From contig JACKHO010000007.1 in the NCBI GenBank assembly GCA_020638955.1, positions 393,969 to 457,968 of the forward strand: a stretch of DNA of 64,000 bases, read 5' to 3'. Made by a program: the position numbers and the translations under genes. Numbering within the stretch: the stretch's first letter is position 1; every line of letters begins with the position of its first letter. The notes below the pieces were generated by a model. The model made no database searches. It was not told the DNA's origin and worked only from the letters and a program-made list of their open reading frames with translations. This document shows, in pieces, positions 1 to 8,881 of this stretch. The DNA comes from Planctomycetaceae bacterium. GTDB taxonomy: Bacteria > Planctomycetota > Planctomycetia > Planctomycetales > Planctomycetaceae.

Positions 1-1
1 T

Positions 2-940
2 CCCTGGTCTCGCTCACACCTTGCTCAGGTTTGGAATGCGCTGGCCACTACAGAAAACGGCCAGATGCCACAAACTCTCTGGCCGTTCGGCGACCTCGAT
101 CCCACGCATCCGGCATTCGTCGCCGTACAGCAATTGGCCGTTCGTCAAATCCTGCCCATGCAGCCGTACGAAGTCGATTTCCGCCCCAATGATCCAGCCA
201 CTTTCGAATGGCAGGCCGAGATTCTACGACGTTCATTTCTTTGCAAGGATGTTGCCCCAGGAATTACCGATCCTCAAAACGATGTTACCCGGGCCGAATT
301 CGCCATGTACTGGTGGAAACGCATTGCCCGGCAACCGGAGTTGGAATTCGACAACAGCCACCCCGGCGACCGTGACGCGGACGGCATCCCGGACATCGAA
401 GATCCGCTTCCTTACTCCGCTGCTTCCAGCACCTGGCCGGAATTCAAACTGCCCGAGGATCAGGATGGGATTCCTGAGGACGTCGAAGGCAAGGTGCAAC
501 ACATCAACTTCGCCGGCGCCAACGTGCGCAAGGTCGACGGCTTCCTGCATGACGCCGGGCAACCGTTCGATGCCCAGCGAGGATTCGGCTGGAGCCGGGA
601 CATCTCCGCCAACAGTCGCAAACGCGACCGGCTCGATGAAATCCCGCGGGACACATTCCTCTTCACCCGGTCCGATGACATTTGGACCATGAACCTGCCG
701 AACGGAACGTACCACGTCACAGTTTGCGTAGGAGACTCCGGACACGAACAGTTCGGCCAGAATGTCACCGTCAATGGCTCGCCGCTCATGCGTGACGTCC
801 GCACAGAAACGGGATGGTTTCTGGAGAAATCGATGGAAGTTGAAGTGACCGACGGCAAGCTGACCATTGAAATCGGCATGATTGATTCCAACACCAACAC
901 CTGCATCAACTGGGTGCAAGTGCAGCCTGTCAACCATTGA
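2..940 (+). CDS. C-terminal part of a secreted multidomain protein (SLH-like, Ca-binding, malectin-like)
   Basis: The frame is open to the left edge, so the N-terminus lies outside the window; the first internal ATG is at 65. The first ~100 visible residues contain FGDLDPTHPAFVAVQQL and later DVTRAEFAMYWW, which resemble a degenerate S-layer-homology repeat. DRDADGIPDIEDPLP follows, a thrombospondin-type-3-like calcium loop. The last ~150 residues look like a malectin/CBM-type galactose-binding fold: INFAGANV, DAGQPFDAQRGFGWSRD, then a beta-rich stretch with PNGTYHVTVCVGD and an NWVQVQPV end. Such C-termini occur on secreted planctomycete enzymes such as FAD-dependent oxidoreductases, so this is probably the targeting and carbohydrate-binding tail of a larger enzyme. 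The enzyme itself cannot be identified here. Domain names are from motif reading only. Confidence 0.6.
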   Translation, partial: PWSRSHLAQVWNALATTENGQMPQTLWPFGDLDPTHPAFVAVQQLAVRQILPMQPYEVDFRPNDPATFEWQAEILRRSFLCKDVAPGITDPQNDVTRAEFAMYWWKRIARQPELEFDNSHPGDRDADGIPDIEDPLPYSAASSTWPEFKLPEDQDGIPEDVEGKVQHINFAGANVRKVDGFLHDAGQPFDAQRGFGWSRDISANSRKRDRLDEIPRDTFLFTRSDDIWTMNLPNGTYHVTVCVGDSGHEQFGQNVTVNGSPLMRDVRTETGWFLEKSMEVEVTDGKLTIEIGMIDSNTNTCINWVQVQPVNH

Positions 941-1013
941 ATTCAGACTTGCAATACCGGCACCTTAGACGTAATGTCAATAAGTTTGTTCAGTGTGAGC
1001 TATTGGGAGTAAC

Positions 1014-1232
1014 GTGATGAACGGTTCGGACAAGAAACGGTTGCTGGCAACGAACGCGGCGATTTGGGCAATTGCAGCACTAGCCAGTTTTATACTACCG
1101 CGGGTAGCGGCTTCTCTGGTTGACGGGTCTGGCAACTTCCTTATTGCCATGGCTCAAGCCGGTCCTCTGCTTGTAGGACTGCTGGCTTCTCACGGCCTGA
1201 TGAGCAAGAATTTGACGTCGACGGAATCATAA
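1014..1232 (+). CDS. Small two-TM membrane protein
   Basis: A 72-codon gene with a GTG start at 1014 directly followed by ATG at 1017; the ATG may be the true start. GGGAG at 1004-1008 is a plausible ribosome binding site. The product has two hydrophobic segments, about residues 13-33 and 42-62, and a short polar tail. Its TAA stop overlaps the ATG of the next gene (TAATG), which implies translational coupling to the secreted hydrolase. I do not recognise the family; it could be a small helper of the neighbouring hydrolase. Confidence 0.55.
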   Translation: MMNGSDKKRLLATNAAIWAIAALASFILPRVAASLVDGSGNFLIAMAQAGPLLVGLLASHGLMSKNLTSTES

Positions 1233-2107
1233 TGCGGAAAGCCGCGGTACCTGCCCGTTGTTGTGGACTGCTGTCTGTTGTGATGATTGCCGTTTGCATG
1301 ACGGCAAGTTATGCGGCTGACATCGAGTCCATTCCTGCAGACCTCGTCGTTCCAGAAGTGACAGACGGTCCTCCTGCTCCAGGGAAACGCGTCCGAGTCG
1401 TGAACGAGGAATTTGCAGGTACACAAATTCACCACCTGCTATACCTCCCCACCGACTGGGAACCGGGGAAATCCTACCCGGTCATTGTGGAATACGCCGG
1501 GAACAAGTACCGCACGAGCCTGGGGACGGTTGAAGGCAGCAGTCTCGGCTACGGAATCACCGGCGGGGAAGGTGCTATTTGGGTGTGCATGCCGTTCGTC
1601 GACCAAGCGAAAGGCGTGAACGCCACCAACTGGTGGGGCAACGTCGATGCCACCGTGGCCTACTGCATTTCAACCGTGCACGGCATTTGCGAACAGTACG
1701 GCGGTGATTCCTCGAAGGTGTTCATCGCAGGATTTTCTCGTGGTGCCATTGCCTGTAATTACATCGGACTGCACAACGACGAAATTGCCTCGCTGTGGTG
1801 CGGATTCATTTGCCACAGCCACTACGACGGTGTCCGTCAGTGGAACTACGCCGGCAGTGATCGAACGTCAGCCGCCCAACGACTCGCCCGCCTCGGCGAC
1901 CGGCCACAGTTCATCAGTCATGAATCAAGTGTTGATGCCACACGCGACTACTTGAAAGGCGCCGCGCCGCAAGGCAAATTCACGTTTGTCTCGCTTCCGT
2001 TCGCTGATCACACTGACACCTGGGTCTTGCGCGAAATTCCAGAACGGACAACGCTAAGGGAGTGGTTCTGGAACGTGGCCGGACGCGAGCATTCAAAAAC
2101 CGAATAG
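1232..2107 (+). CDS. Secreted alpha/beta hydrolase (esterase/depolymerase-like)
   Basis: The 291-residue product has an N-terminal signal peptide (residues ~1-29, hydrophobic core LLSVVMIAVCM, likely cut after ASYA). The mature part has an alpha/beta-hydrolase layout: an early beta-strand region (IHHLLYLPTDW), nucleophile elbow G-F-S-R-G with Ser~169, and a candidate catalytic His~260 in LPFADHTDTW. The order resembles PHB-depolymerase/feruloyl-esterase-like proteins. Substrate is not predictable; an exported ester or peptide hydrolase is the safe reading. It starts inside the stop codon of the small membrane gene, so the two are probably one transcript. Confidence 0.72.
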   Translation: MRKAAVPARCCGLLSVVMIAVCMTASYAADIESIPADLVVPEVTDGPPAPGKRVRVVNEEFAGTQIHHLLYLPTDWEPGKSYPVIVEYAGNKYRTSLGTVEGSSLGYGITGGEGAIWVCMPFVDQAKGVNATNWWGNVDATVAYCISTVHGICEQYGGDSSKVFIAGFSRGAIACNYIGLHNDEIASLWCGFICHSHYDGVRQWNYAGSDRTSAAQRLARLGDRPQFISHESSVDATRDYLKGAAPQGKFTFVSLPFADHTDTWVLREIPERTTLREWFWNVAGREHSKTE

Positions 2108-2126
2108 GTGCCAAGGGACAAACGGT

Positions 2127-2648
2127 GTGACGATGAGCAGTTCCCGAATTCAACTTGTACAGGGTGACATCACCACTCTTGATGTCGAGGTGGTTGTCGC
2201 GGCGGCGAACTCAGGTTTGATGGGCGGCGGAGGAGTTGATGGTGCCATTCATCGAGCCGCCGGACCGGAGTTGCTTCAGGCCTGTCGCAAGCTGGGAGGA
2301 TGTCCCACAGGCGAAGCCCGCATGACTCCCGGCTTCCAGTTACACGCAAAGTATGTCATTCATGCCGTTGGCCCCATCTGGGATGGTGGAGGCTACGGGG
2401 AAGCCGAGTTGCTGCGCTCAGCCTACACATCCTCACTCGCACTTGCCCAACAGCACGACGTACGAAGCATCGCTTTCCCTTGCATTTCCACCGGCGTTTA
2501 TGGATTCCCCAAGGAAAAGGCCTGCGAAATCGCCATCACTGCCGTGCAGTACTGGTTAGCCGAAAATGCGCTGCCAGAGCGCGTTACCTTCTGCTGCTTT
2601 GGCGACGACGATTACGCGCTGTACGAACAAAGGCTAAGTGAGTCGTAG
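2127..2648 (+). CDS. Macrodomain protein, probable O-acetyl-ADP-ribose deacetylase
   Basis: The 173-residue product is a single macrodomain, the size of E. coli YmdB. The ADP-ribose-binding signature AANSGLMGGGGVDGAIHRAA lies near residues 27-46, and the second loop CISTGVYGFP follows a beta-strand. The family hydrolyses O-acetyl-ADP-ribose or removes ADP-ribose from proteins. GTG at 2127 or ATG at 2133 may be the start; GGGA at 2115-2118 lies upstream. It follows the hydrolase by only 19 bp, so co-transcription is likely, though no functional link is obvious. Confidence 0.85.
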   Translation: MTMSSSRIQLVQGDITTLDVEVVVAAANSGLMGGGGVDGAIHRAAGPELLQACRKLGGCPTGEARMTPGFQLHAKYVIHAVGPIWDGGGYGEAELLRSAYTSSLALAQQHDVRSIAFPCISTGVYGFPKEKACEIAITAVQYWLAENALPERVTFCCFGDDDYALYEQRLSES

Positions 2649-2889
2649 CAACATGGCATGGCACGACCTCAAACGGGAAAGGCAGATTGTGATAGCGTGG
2701 CCATGAGTGTCAGAATACTGCTGCATTCCAGCGGACACGAAGGTGGCCAGTTCCAAGGTGGGGCCATCGGAGTGAGTGGCGCCACGTCCGCCGCCCCTCG
2801 ATGGTCAGAATTACTTGATTCAAAGTTACGCATCCCGGCCGACAAACGGAGGCGCCTTTCCTCTTGGCCTTCGACATTCTAAACTCAAA
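2649..2889. other. Intergenic stretch with no supported gene
   Basis: Together with the palindrome that follows, about 275 bases separate the macrodomain gene from the LRR-like gene. A 74-codon open frame (2658-2882) starts close to the upstream stop, but its product is low in hydrophobic residues and matches nothing I recognise, so I do not call it. No clear promoter was seen. Confidence 0.4.
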
Positions 2890-2906
2890 AGACAGTCGTA
2901 CTGTCT
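2890..2906. promoter_or_regulatory. Small perfect palindrome, possible operator
   Basis: AGACAGT, a three-base spacer CGT, then ACTGTCT form a perfect 7-bp dyad just ahead of the AGAGG-like ribosome binding region of the next gene. It may be a repressor site or a small 5' UTR hairpin. Seen once only, so it may be chance. Confidence 0.25.
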
Positions 2907-2924
2907 ATAGAGGCCATATTGAGC

Positions 2925-3803
2925 ATGAACCAGTCACCAGAAGCTCCACTTCCCGCAGATCCACCCAACCAAACTCGCAGATGGTGGCTAATCCTGCTCC
3001 TCGTGTTGTTCGCAATAATGGCGGGCATTCTTTTCCTGCAACGTGATGATGGACTTCAGCAGGCCGTGGAAGCTCAAGGGGGACATTACTACGAGTTCGA
3101 CTCAAATCCATTCCTGACTCGCTATATCGTCCAGTTACTCAACCGCCGGCCAACTCGCCTGCACTGGATTCACTTTTTTGATGGCGGTGTCGACGACGAG
3201 TGGCTTATCGAACATGCGGACGAAATCAATGACCGTCCCAATCTGCTGCTTACGCTCCGCGATCCCGCGATTTCCGATGCAGGGCTGGCCCCACTCGCGA
3301 GTGCAGATGTTTTCATGTACGACCTGCAGGGGAGCAGTGTCACGGATGCTTCGCTCAATAAACTCCCGCCGTCGCTCCAGTACTTGAACGTCGCTCGTAC
3401 GAATGTTACCGACGCAGGAGTGCAGCAGCTTGTGTCCGTCCCTACAGGATTAACCATTGATGGTCGTCAGCTAACCGAAAACTCCGCGTCGACCTTCACA
3501 ACCCGCAGCTTCTTCAACTCACTTCAAATCCTTGATGCCACGAACGAATCCATTGAGCATCTGTCGCAGATTTCTGTCCGACATGAGTTGGTTATCCAGG
3601 GCAGCGGCGTCACGAGTGAAAGCCTGCCCGCATTCAAGAAAATGCCAAAGCCACAACGACTTGTACTCATCGATGTCAGTCTGGCAGACAAAGAACTCGA
3701 CGAACTGCGAACTTATTTCCGCGGCAGTCAGTTTGAATTGACGAACTGGTCGGACTTCGAGAATCAGCAGCGACAGGCTGCGAAGAACAGCGTTCGTCGT
3801 TGA
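2925..3803 (+). CDS. Membrane-anchored protein with LRR-like repeats
   Basis: From ATG 2925 the product is about 292 residues; a TTG at 2919 is the alternative and sits closer to the AGAGG at 2909-2913. A short cytoplasmic N-terminus rich in Pro precedes a single TM helix (WWLILLLVLFAIMAGILFL, residues ~22-40). The rest is probably outside the cytoplasm. Residues ~115-175 carry leucine-rich-repeat-like units of the planctomycete type, for example SDAGLAPLASADVF and LQYLNVARTNVTDAGVQQL. This LRR variant is common in Planctomycetes and usually has no assigned function. A binding or scaffold role is inference. Confidence 0.6.
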   Translation: MNQSPEAPLPADPPNQTRRWWLILLLVLFAIMAGILFLQRDDGLQQAVEAQGGHYYEFDSNPFLTRYIVQLLNRRPTRLHWIHFFDGGVDDEWLIEHADEINDRPNLLLTLRDPAISDAGLAPLASADVFMYDLQGSSVTDASLNKLPPSLQYLNVARTNVTDAGVQQLVSVPTGLTIDGRQLTENSASTFTTRSFFNSLQILDATNESIEHLSQISVRHELVIQGSGVTSESLPAFKKMPKPQRLVLIDVSLADKELDELRTYFRGSQFELTNWSDFENQQRQAAKNSVRR

Positions 3804-3881
3804 GATCCTACGGGATCCGTTGTTGGTCGACGCAGATCGCGCCGAACACGTTTGAATGTCCGTCTGGTCAGGCCGCGTTCA

Positions 3882-4562
3882 TCACCCCACAGTCAGCGAG
3901 CGACCGTTGTCACGCGCCGATAGTTTCATAAGAAACGGTGCTGCCGTGTGGCTCCATTCTTCGGCAGGCGGGAACTGGCTGGCGGAATCATCCCAACAAC
4001 TGCGAAGCATGTCTGTGTCGATGATGCCAGGGTTCAATGCCACCGCAGCAATTCCGTGTGGAAGCTCCTGAGCGAGCGCGTGTGTGAGTCCCTCAACGGC
4101 AAACTTCGACGCACAGTAAGGCGCGACTTCCGGTGATGTCGACCGTCCCCAGCCGGAACTGAAGTTGACGACCACTCCGGCGCCACGGTCGATAATCGCT
4201 GGAAGAAAATGGCGCAGCACGTGAAAGGTTCCAGTGACATTGACGTTCATAACAGCATTGAATTCGTCCGGTGAGATTTCCCAGAGGGCCTTGGTGGGAT
4301 TCATCAGTCCCGCGTTGTTCAGCAGCAAGTCCGGCGCACCATGCGTGGCAATGACGTCGTTGGCCCATTGCTCGACAGTGGCGTCGTTGCTCACATCGAC
4401 GACATCAAACCGGTGCGGAGAAGAGAACTCGTCGCGTAGTTCCGCAATACGTTCCGCCGAGCGTCCGCAGCCAATGACCGTCCAGCCCGCTTCGCTGAAG
4501 CGATGGGTCAAGGCCCGACCCAATCCCCGTGTGCACCCTGTGATAACGACTTGCTTCGACAT
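3882..4562 (-). CDS. SDR-family oxidoreductase
   Basis: The 226-residue product is a classical short-chain dehydrogenase/reductase. It shows the cofactor-binding TGCTRGLGRAL near residues 8-18, the structural NNAG motif, a catalytic Ser in NFSSGWGRS and the catalytic Y-x-x-x-K (YCASK). The ending is short, typical of compact ~230-residue SDRs. The substrate cannot be told. ATG at 4562 is the natural start. It converges on the LRR-like gene and stands alone; the gap upstream contains a repeated intergenic element. Confidence 0.85.
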   Translation of the reverse strand: MSKQVVITGCTRGLGRALTHRFSEAGWTVIGCGRSAERIAELRDEFSSPHRFDVVDVSNDATVEQWANDVIATHGAPDLLLNNAGLMNPTKALWEISPDEFNAVMNVNVTGTFHVLRHFLPAIIDRGAGVVVNFSSGWGRSTSPEVAPYCASKFAVEGLTHALAQELPHGIAAVALNPGIIDTDMLRSCWDDSASQFPPAEEWSHTAAPFLMKLSARDNGRSLTVG

Positions 4563-4697
4563 GCGAGACTCCCGGTTAACGCCGACAAAAAACCACGCCC
4601 GAAAACCGCGTCTCCCAGATTCAATCCTGAGAAGCAGTTTTCGGGCGGCGAATTCTCAAACTTACCTGCAGAGTGAGCGAACGAGACCGAGTTTTTC

Positions 4698-4837
4698 GTA
4701 GGGTGGGTGAAGTCCGCGTCGTTCCGGTTGGTGCGTTTCGCAAGTCACTCAACCTGAAAAACAGGGTGTCAATTCCTTGACGCAGAATCCGCAGACGTAA
4801 CCCACCATAATACGGTGACTTGCTGCACACACCCTAC
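4698..4837. repeat. 140-bp intergenic element, copy 1, with terminal inverted repeats
   Basis: The element begins GTAGGGTGGGTG and ends CACACACCCTAC, so its ends are inverted copies (11 of 12 bases). A second element of exactly the same length lies at 34012-34151. Aligned without gaps, about 98 of 140 bases agree, with the ends and the GGTGCGTT block most alike. A TGGTGGGTTAC-type motif occurs internally in inverted orientation. There is no coding capacity. It fills most of the gap between the SDR and HAD genes and looks like a non-autonomous mobile element or dispersed structured repeat. Confidence 0.75.
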
Positions 4838-4858
4838 AAATCTCGTGAACAGTACGAA

Positions 4859-5773
4859 CTACACTTGGTCCCAACTCGGATTCTCTGGCAGATACTTTTC
4901 AAACTCGGCAATGAGTTGTGCCTGATACTCACCAGCGTACGTGCCAGCGAAGAACTTATCACAAGCTTCACCGAGGAATCGTTCCCAGCTCTTTTCTTCG
5001 TGGCCCGGGTTAATTGGGTAGAAGAGAGCGCCGACAGCTTCGGCTGCTTTCTGGTCGCCTGGGGCGTCTCCAATCATGAGCATTTTCTCGGGGGCGTAAC
5101 CCATTTCCTTGCAGGCCTGGAGTGATTCCTTTTTGCTGCCAGCTTCCTGACCGCAAATGCACTGCACGTACTTGTCGATATCGTGCTCATCCCACTCTTT
5201 CTGGAGCGCGCCGTTCGGCGTTGCCGAGCAGACGATGAGATCGGCCTGGGCCTGCATTTTTTCGAGTGCTTCACGCACACCTGGGAACGGTGGGACGCCG
5301 TGAACCATGTCGTTGATGTCATCATCAACAGCCTTCGACCAGGCGTAGGCGAGTTTCAGGTCCGCATCACCCGTCTTTTCAGATTCAGGTCCAATCGTTT
5401 TCGTGCCGAGTTTTGTTTCGCGACCAACCCAATCACGGACACCCTGCAGAGCAGGCAATGTCACGTTACGACGAATGACTTCCGGCCGCTTGGCCAGCAG
5501 GTCGAGAGCCAGCAGATAGGCGGGGAACCGGTTCGCACCACGAGTCTTCGAGTACAGGTTGGTGAACTCGCAGGCTTCACGGGCGTACTTGGAAATTGGC
5601 TGCAACCCCATGTACTTGATGAAGTTGGGGATGAAGCATTCCTTGTGCTTGATTTCCATCGAATCGAACGCACAGCCGTCGGAGTCGATGCCAATGAGAA
5701 AGTCATGCTTCTTCTGAAACGTTGATAATCCCAGTGCTGACACGTCTGCAATCTCCCATGAGCGCTCTTCCAC
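4859..5773 (-). CDS. HAD-superfamily hydrolase/phosphatase
   Basis: The 304-residue product has the HAD motifs in order: motif I IGIDSDGCAFDS near residues 27-38 (nucleophile Asp with an Asp two residues on), motif II near VCSATPNG, a Lys in GSKKES, and motif III/IV MLMIGDAPGD, where the acidic pair binds Mg2+. A helical cap lies between motifs I and II. The use of DxDG and the ~300-residue length are unusual for simple phosphoglycolate phosphatases; the substrate is unknown. The start is GTG at 5773; no clear upstream partner is present. It diverges from the metallophosphoesterase gene. Confidence 0.75.
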   Translation of the reverse strand: MEERSWEIADVSALGLSTFQKKHDFLIGIDSDGCAFDSMEIKHKECFIPNFIKYMGLQPISKYAREACEFTNLYSKTRGANRFPAYLLALDLLAKRPEVIRRNVTLPALQGVRDWVGRETKLGTKTIGPESEKTGDADLKLAYAWSKAVDDDINDMVHGVPPFPGVREALEKMQAQADLIVCSATPNGALQKEWDEHDIDKYVQCICGQEAGSKKESLQACKEMGYAPEKMLMIGDAPGDQKAAEAVGALFYPINPGHEEKSWERFLGEACDKFFAGTYAGEYQAQLIAEFEKYLPENPSWDQV

Positions 5774-6105
5774 CCGTTCGTAAACTCAGACGAGGCAATG
5801 AGAAGAGCAAAAAGGCCAAAAGAACAGAGGCGGAAGGCTGCCCCCACGCACACCTGGAAACACGCTGCTTAGGGCTGCTCGGTTTCCCGCCTGACCCGGT
5901 TCACATGGCTCCACCGTACGGGAGGCAGCCTCCCGCCCCCGGAAAGTTTTGAACAAGACCGGGAGGGTATCGCACACCCGACTCGATTGCAAACGGTGGC
6001 ACGTGGCCGAGGCGTTCCAAGGGGAGGTAATGCGGGGAGTTCAGAAGCCCGGCCTCGGCACGTTATCGCTTGCCTCTGGTTCGCGTCTCAACCATCCTTT
6101 CCGGG
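5774..6105. other. Divergent intergenic region with a GC-rich palindrome
   Basis: About 330 bases lie between divergent genes. It holds a near-perfect palindrome, CGGGAGGC-A-GCCTCCCG at 5919-5935, which could be an operator or a hairpin in one of the leaders. Open frames crossing the region lack support. No convincing -35/-10 pair was found. Confidence 0.35.
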
Positions 6106-6825
6106 ATGCGTATTCTTCTTCTGGCAGATATCCACTCGAACTGGTCGGCACTCTCCGCGATTAAGGAGGAGTTCGATGCGTGTCTGGTCGTCGGGGACAT
6201 CGTGGACTATGGAACCAATCCCATCCCGTGCGTGGAATGGGTGCAGCAGCATGCAACGTATGCCGTGCGGGGGAACCATGACCACGCGGTCGCGCAGCGT
6301 GTTGTGGGGCGAGGCAATTCGGGGTTCCGAAGGTTGGCAGCCGTCATTCGGCCCTATCACTGGTCGGTGCTGGAACCGCAGCACATGAAATTCCTGGCCC
6401 GTTTGCCAGTGACGCAATATGCCACAATTGGAGGACACCGTTTCCTACTGGTCCACGCAACCCCACATGATCCCATGGACGAGTATCTGGCAGCCGATCG
6501 TGAGCAATGGAAGCAACGCCTGCAGGACGTTGACGCCGACTTTGTCTGCGTCGGCCATTCCCATTTGCCATTTTGCCTCGACATCGATGGAGTCAAAGTT
6601 GTGAATCCCGGCAGCGTGGGACAACCGCGAGACGGCAATCCGCACGCTTCCTACGCAATTATTGAGAACGGCGAAGTGACTCACCATCGCGTCAAGTACG
6701 ACATTGATGCGACACTCGCTCAAATCCGCAGCACTGGACTCCCAAGTTGGGTGACAAATATCAATGCGGCCGTTCTCAAGACCGGCGGACGACTCACCCG
6801 CGACGAGATGGATGCCTTCACTTAG
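6106..6825 (+). CDS. Calcineurin-like metallophosphoesterase
   Basis: I start at ATG 6106 because the protein then begins MRILLLADIHSN, the normal beta-strand plus first metal motif; the frame extends upstream to a TTG at 6070 with no domain content. The 239-residue product carries the metallophosphoesterase motifs D-x-H (ADIHSN), GD (VVGDIVDYG), GNHD (RGNHDHA), an H in LLVHATP and GHSH (VGHSHLPF). This is the compact YfcE/MJ0936-like class, often a phosphodiesterase of unknown natural substrate. It stands alone, with the cytochrome gene 134 bp downstream. Confidence 0.85.
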   Translation: MRILLLADIHSNWSALSAIKEEFDACLVVGDIVDYGTNPIPCVEWVQQHATYAVRGNHDHAVAQRVVGRGNSGFRRLAAVIRPYHWSVLEPQHMKFLARLPVTQYATIGGHRFLLVHATPHDPMDEYLAADREQWKQRLQDVDADFVCVGHSHLPFCLDIDGVKVVNPGSVGQPRDGNPHASYAIIENGEVTHHRVKYDIDATLAQIRSTGLPSWVTNINAAVLKTGGRLTRDEMDAFT

Positions 6826-6959
6826 GGTGAAGACTTCAGCATGTTCTGCCGGAGTGGGGCCAATTCCAGACACTACCATTGATTCGCTGTCGTTACAGCC
6901 GATAAGAGCGGAAGATTCTAAACCCGGAATTCTATCCATTTTACGGGAGACCAATCGAC

Positions 6960-8693
6960 ATGCGCTTTGTCGACTCTCAACCGGTTCGGAAAATGTCGCG
7001 AATTATCACTGCCATCGTTCTGCTTGCTTCGTTGGTGTCACAACGTTCAGCCAGGGCTGATGACATCGCAACACCTGATGCGAGTGGCAATAAGCCAGTG
7101 GCCGTTCGCGTCGATATTCGGGCTCAATATGCGTTGACGCATCCGGGGGATCCCAATCAGGGCCGCCTGCTGTTTCAGGATCAGGAGCGGACGCGGTGCA
7201 TGGTCTGCCATCAGTTGGGGCGCTACGGCGGTAACGTCGGACCAGCATTGAATGGAATTGGTGGTAAGTTTGACCGCCCTCACCTTATTGAATCGCTGCT
7301 CGAACCCTCACGTGAAATTGTCGAGGGATATAACGTCACCAACCTCGCGCTCAAAGATGGCCGTGTCCTCTCAGGCATTGTCAAACAGGAGTCGCGCGTT
7401 GACCTCATGCTGGTCGACGCACAGGCCGAGTGGCACCGCGTTCAACTGACGGATATTGAAGAGCGTGTGGTGAGTAAAGTCTCGCTCATGCCGGAAGGGC
7501 TCATCAAGAACCTGACCAAAGAAGAATTTACCGACCTCATTGCGTACCTCGAATCACAGCGGTACGGCGGTGGATCGCCCGGAGCAAACCTCGCGGGAGC
7601 GTACAGTTTCCCTGAAGGGTTCACCGTTTCGACGGTCGCCACGGGAATTACGGCGGCGGCAACATTCGAAGTGCTGCCCGATGGTCGCGTCCTCATTTGC
7701 GAGCAGAACGGATTTGTCCGGGTCGCCAAAGATGGCCGACTGTTGCCGGAGCCAGCGCTTGAAGTGGACGTGGAACGCAACCGCGAACGGGGACTGTTGG
7801 GTGTCACCATCGACCCCAACTTCCCTGAGAAGCCCTACGTTTATTTGTGCCGTGTGCGGCAATATCCGTACACGCATCATGTCGTTAGCCGCTGGACCAT
7901 GAAGGGAGACAAAATCGACCCCAACAGTGAAGTGGTTCTGCTCGAAGGTGACAATCAGGGCCGCATTGGCGGGAGCGATCCAGCCAGTGCTCAAGGTGGA
8001 GCGCTCCACTTCGGACCTGACGGATGTCTCTACATTTCCCTCGGCGAACAAACGGCCGCCCCGCATGCCCGCAGCATTAACTCGCTGCTCGGTAAAATCC
8101 TGCGAATCAATCCCGATGGGTCCATTCCGAAAGACAATCCTTTCTACGAGCAAACAACCGACAAGTACCGCTCCATTTGGGCGAAAGGACTGCGAAATCC
8201 GTACTCGTTTGCCATTCGACCGGGAACGAATTCTCTGTACGTCACGGACGTTGGTGGACGCTTCGAGGAACTGAACGTCGTCAACGTCGGCGATGACATG
8301 GGCTGGCCCAGCTACGACCATGGTCCCACAAGTACGGCCTTCGTGAGCCCCATCCACTACTACCAGCGTTCCTGCATATGCGGTGCCGCGTTTTCGACGC
8401 CGTCATGGCCCGAACCGTACCGCAACAAGTTCTTCTTCGCCGACTTCACGCAGGGCTGGATCCGCATGCTCGATCCCGACAAGCCGGAAGACTACAGCAC
8501 CTTTGGCGAAGGACTGCGCCGACCCGTCGACCTCCGCTTCGGTGCCGACGGTCGGATGTACATTCTTGTGCGGAACGCCTGGGTCCTGGACCGCTGGACC
8601 ACACAGGGGACCGGCTCGCTCGTTTCTGTGCAGTACACAGGTACGGCCCGCGATAAAGTCGCCGCAGAACCTGGCAATTCGGCCAAGCGGTAA
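6960..8693 (+). CDS. Secreted cytochrome c / sugar-dehydrogenase-like beta-propeller fusion
   Basis: A signal peptide (residues ~1-34, ending SARA) is followed by a c-type cytochrome domain with the heme motif CMVCH at residues 80-84 and an axial Met candidate further on (SLMPEGL). This is the Pirellula/Verrucomicrobium-type heme-binding domain (TIGR02603-like), ending near FTDLIAYLESQ. Residues ~205-560 resemble the glucose/sorbosone dehydrogenase (YliI-like, PQQ-type) propeller: GLLGVTIDPNF, GGALHFGPDGCLYISLGE, GKILRINPDG, GLRNPYSF. The fusion suggests periplasmic sugar or alcohol oxidation with electron transfer through its own heme. The substrate is not predictable. No close partner gene is adjacent. 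Confidence 0.8.
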   Translation: MRFVDSQPVRKMSRIITAIVLLASLVSQRSARADDIATPDASGNKPVAVRVDIRAQYALTHPGDPNQGRLLFQDQERTRCMVCHQLGRYGGNVGPALNGIGGKFDRPHLIESLLEPSREIVEGYNVTNLALKDGRVLSGIVKQESRVDLMLVDAQAEWHRVQLTDIEERVVSKVSLMPEGLIKNLTKEEFTDLIAYLESQRYGGGSPGANLAGAYSFPEGFTVSTVATGITAAATFEVLPDGRVLICEQNGFVRVAKDGRLLPEPALEVDVERNRERGLLGVTIDPNFPEKPYVYLCRVRQYPYTHHVVSRWTMKGDKIDPNSEVVLLEGDNQGRIGGSDPASAQGGALHFGPDGCLYISLGEQTAAPHARSINSLLGKILRINPDGSIPKDNPFYEQTTDKYRSIWAKGLRNPYSFAIRPGTNSLYVTDVGGRFEELNVVNVGDDMGWPSYDHGPTSTAFVSPIHYYQRSCICGAAFSTPSWPEPYRNKFFFADFTQGWIRMLDPDKPEDYSTFGEGLRRPVDLRFGADGRMYILVRNAWVLDRWTTQGTGSLVSVQYTGTARDKVAAEPGNSAKR

Positions 8694-8881
8694 TGCTGAG
8701 GCCGTAGGAGCCAATTTTGGCTGAAATCCCATTGTGCGAGCACCAATCCAGCCGGGTTGATGTGAGTCGTCACCGGGAAATTGTTGGGAGGGAGCATTCG
8801 TCATCGGGTGACTTTTTGCCATAATAGTGGCAGTAGAAAGGACCATCGCCGCGTGGTTGTGTCGTCAATGAAAGTGCCCCC

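Noticed and set aside
2658..2882. 74-codon open frame after the macrodomain gene
   Set aside because: No domain, no good ribosome binding site and unusual composition; likely random.
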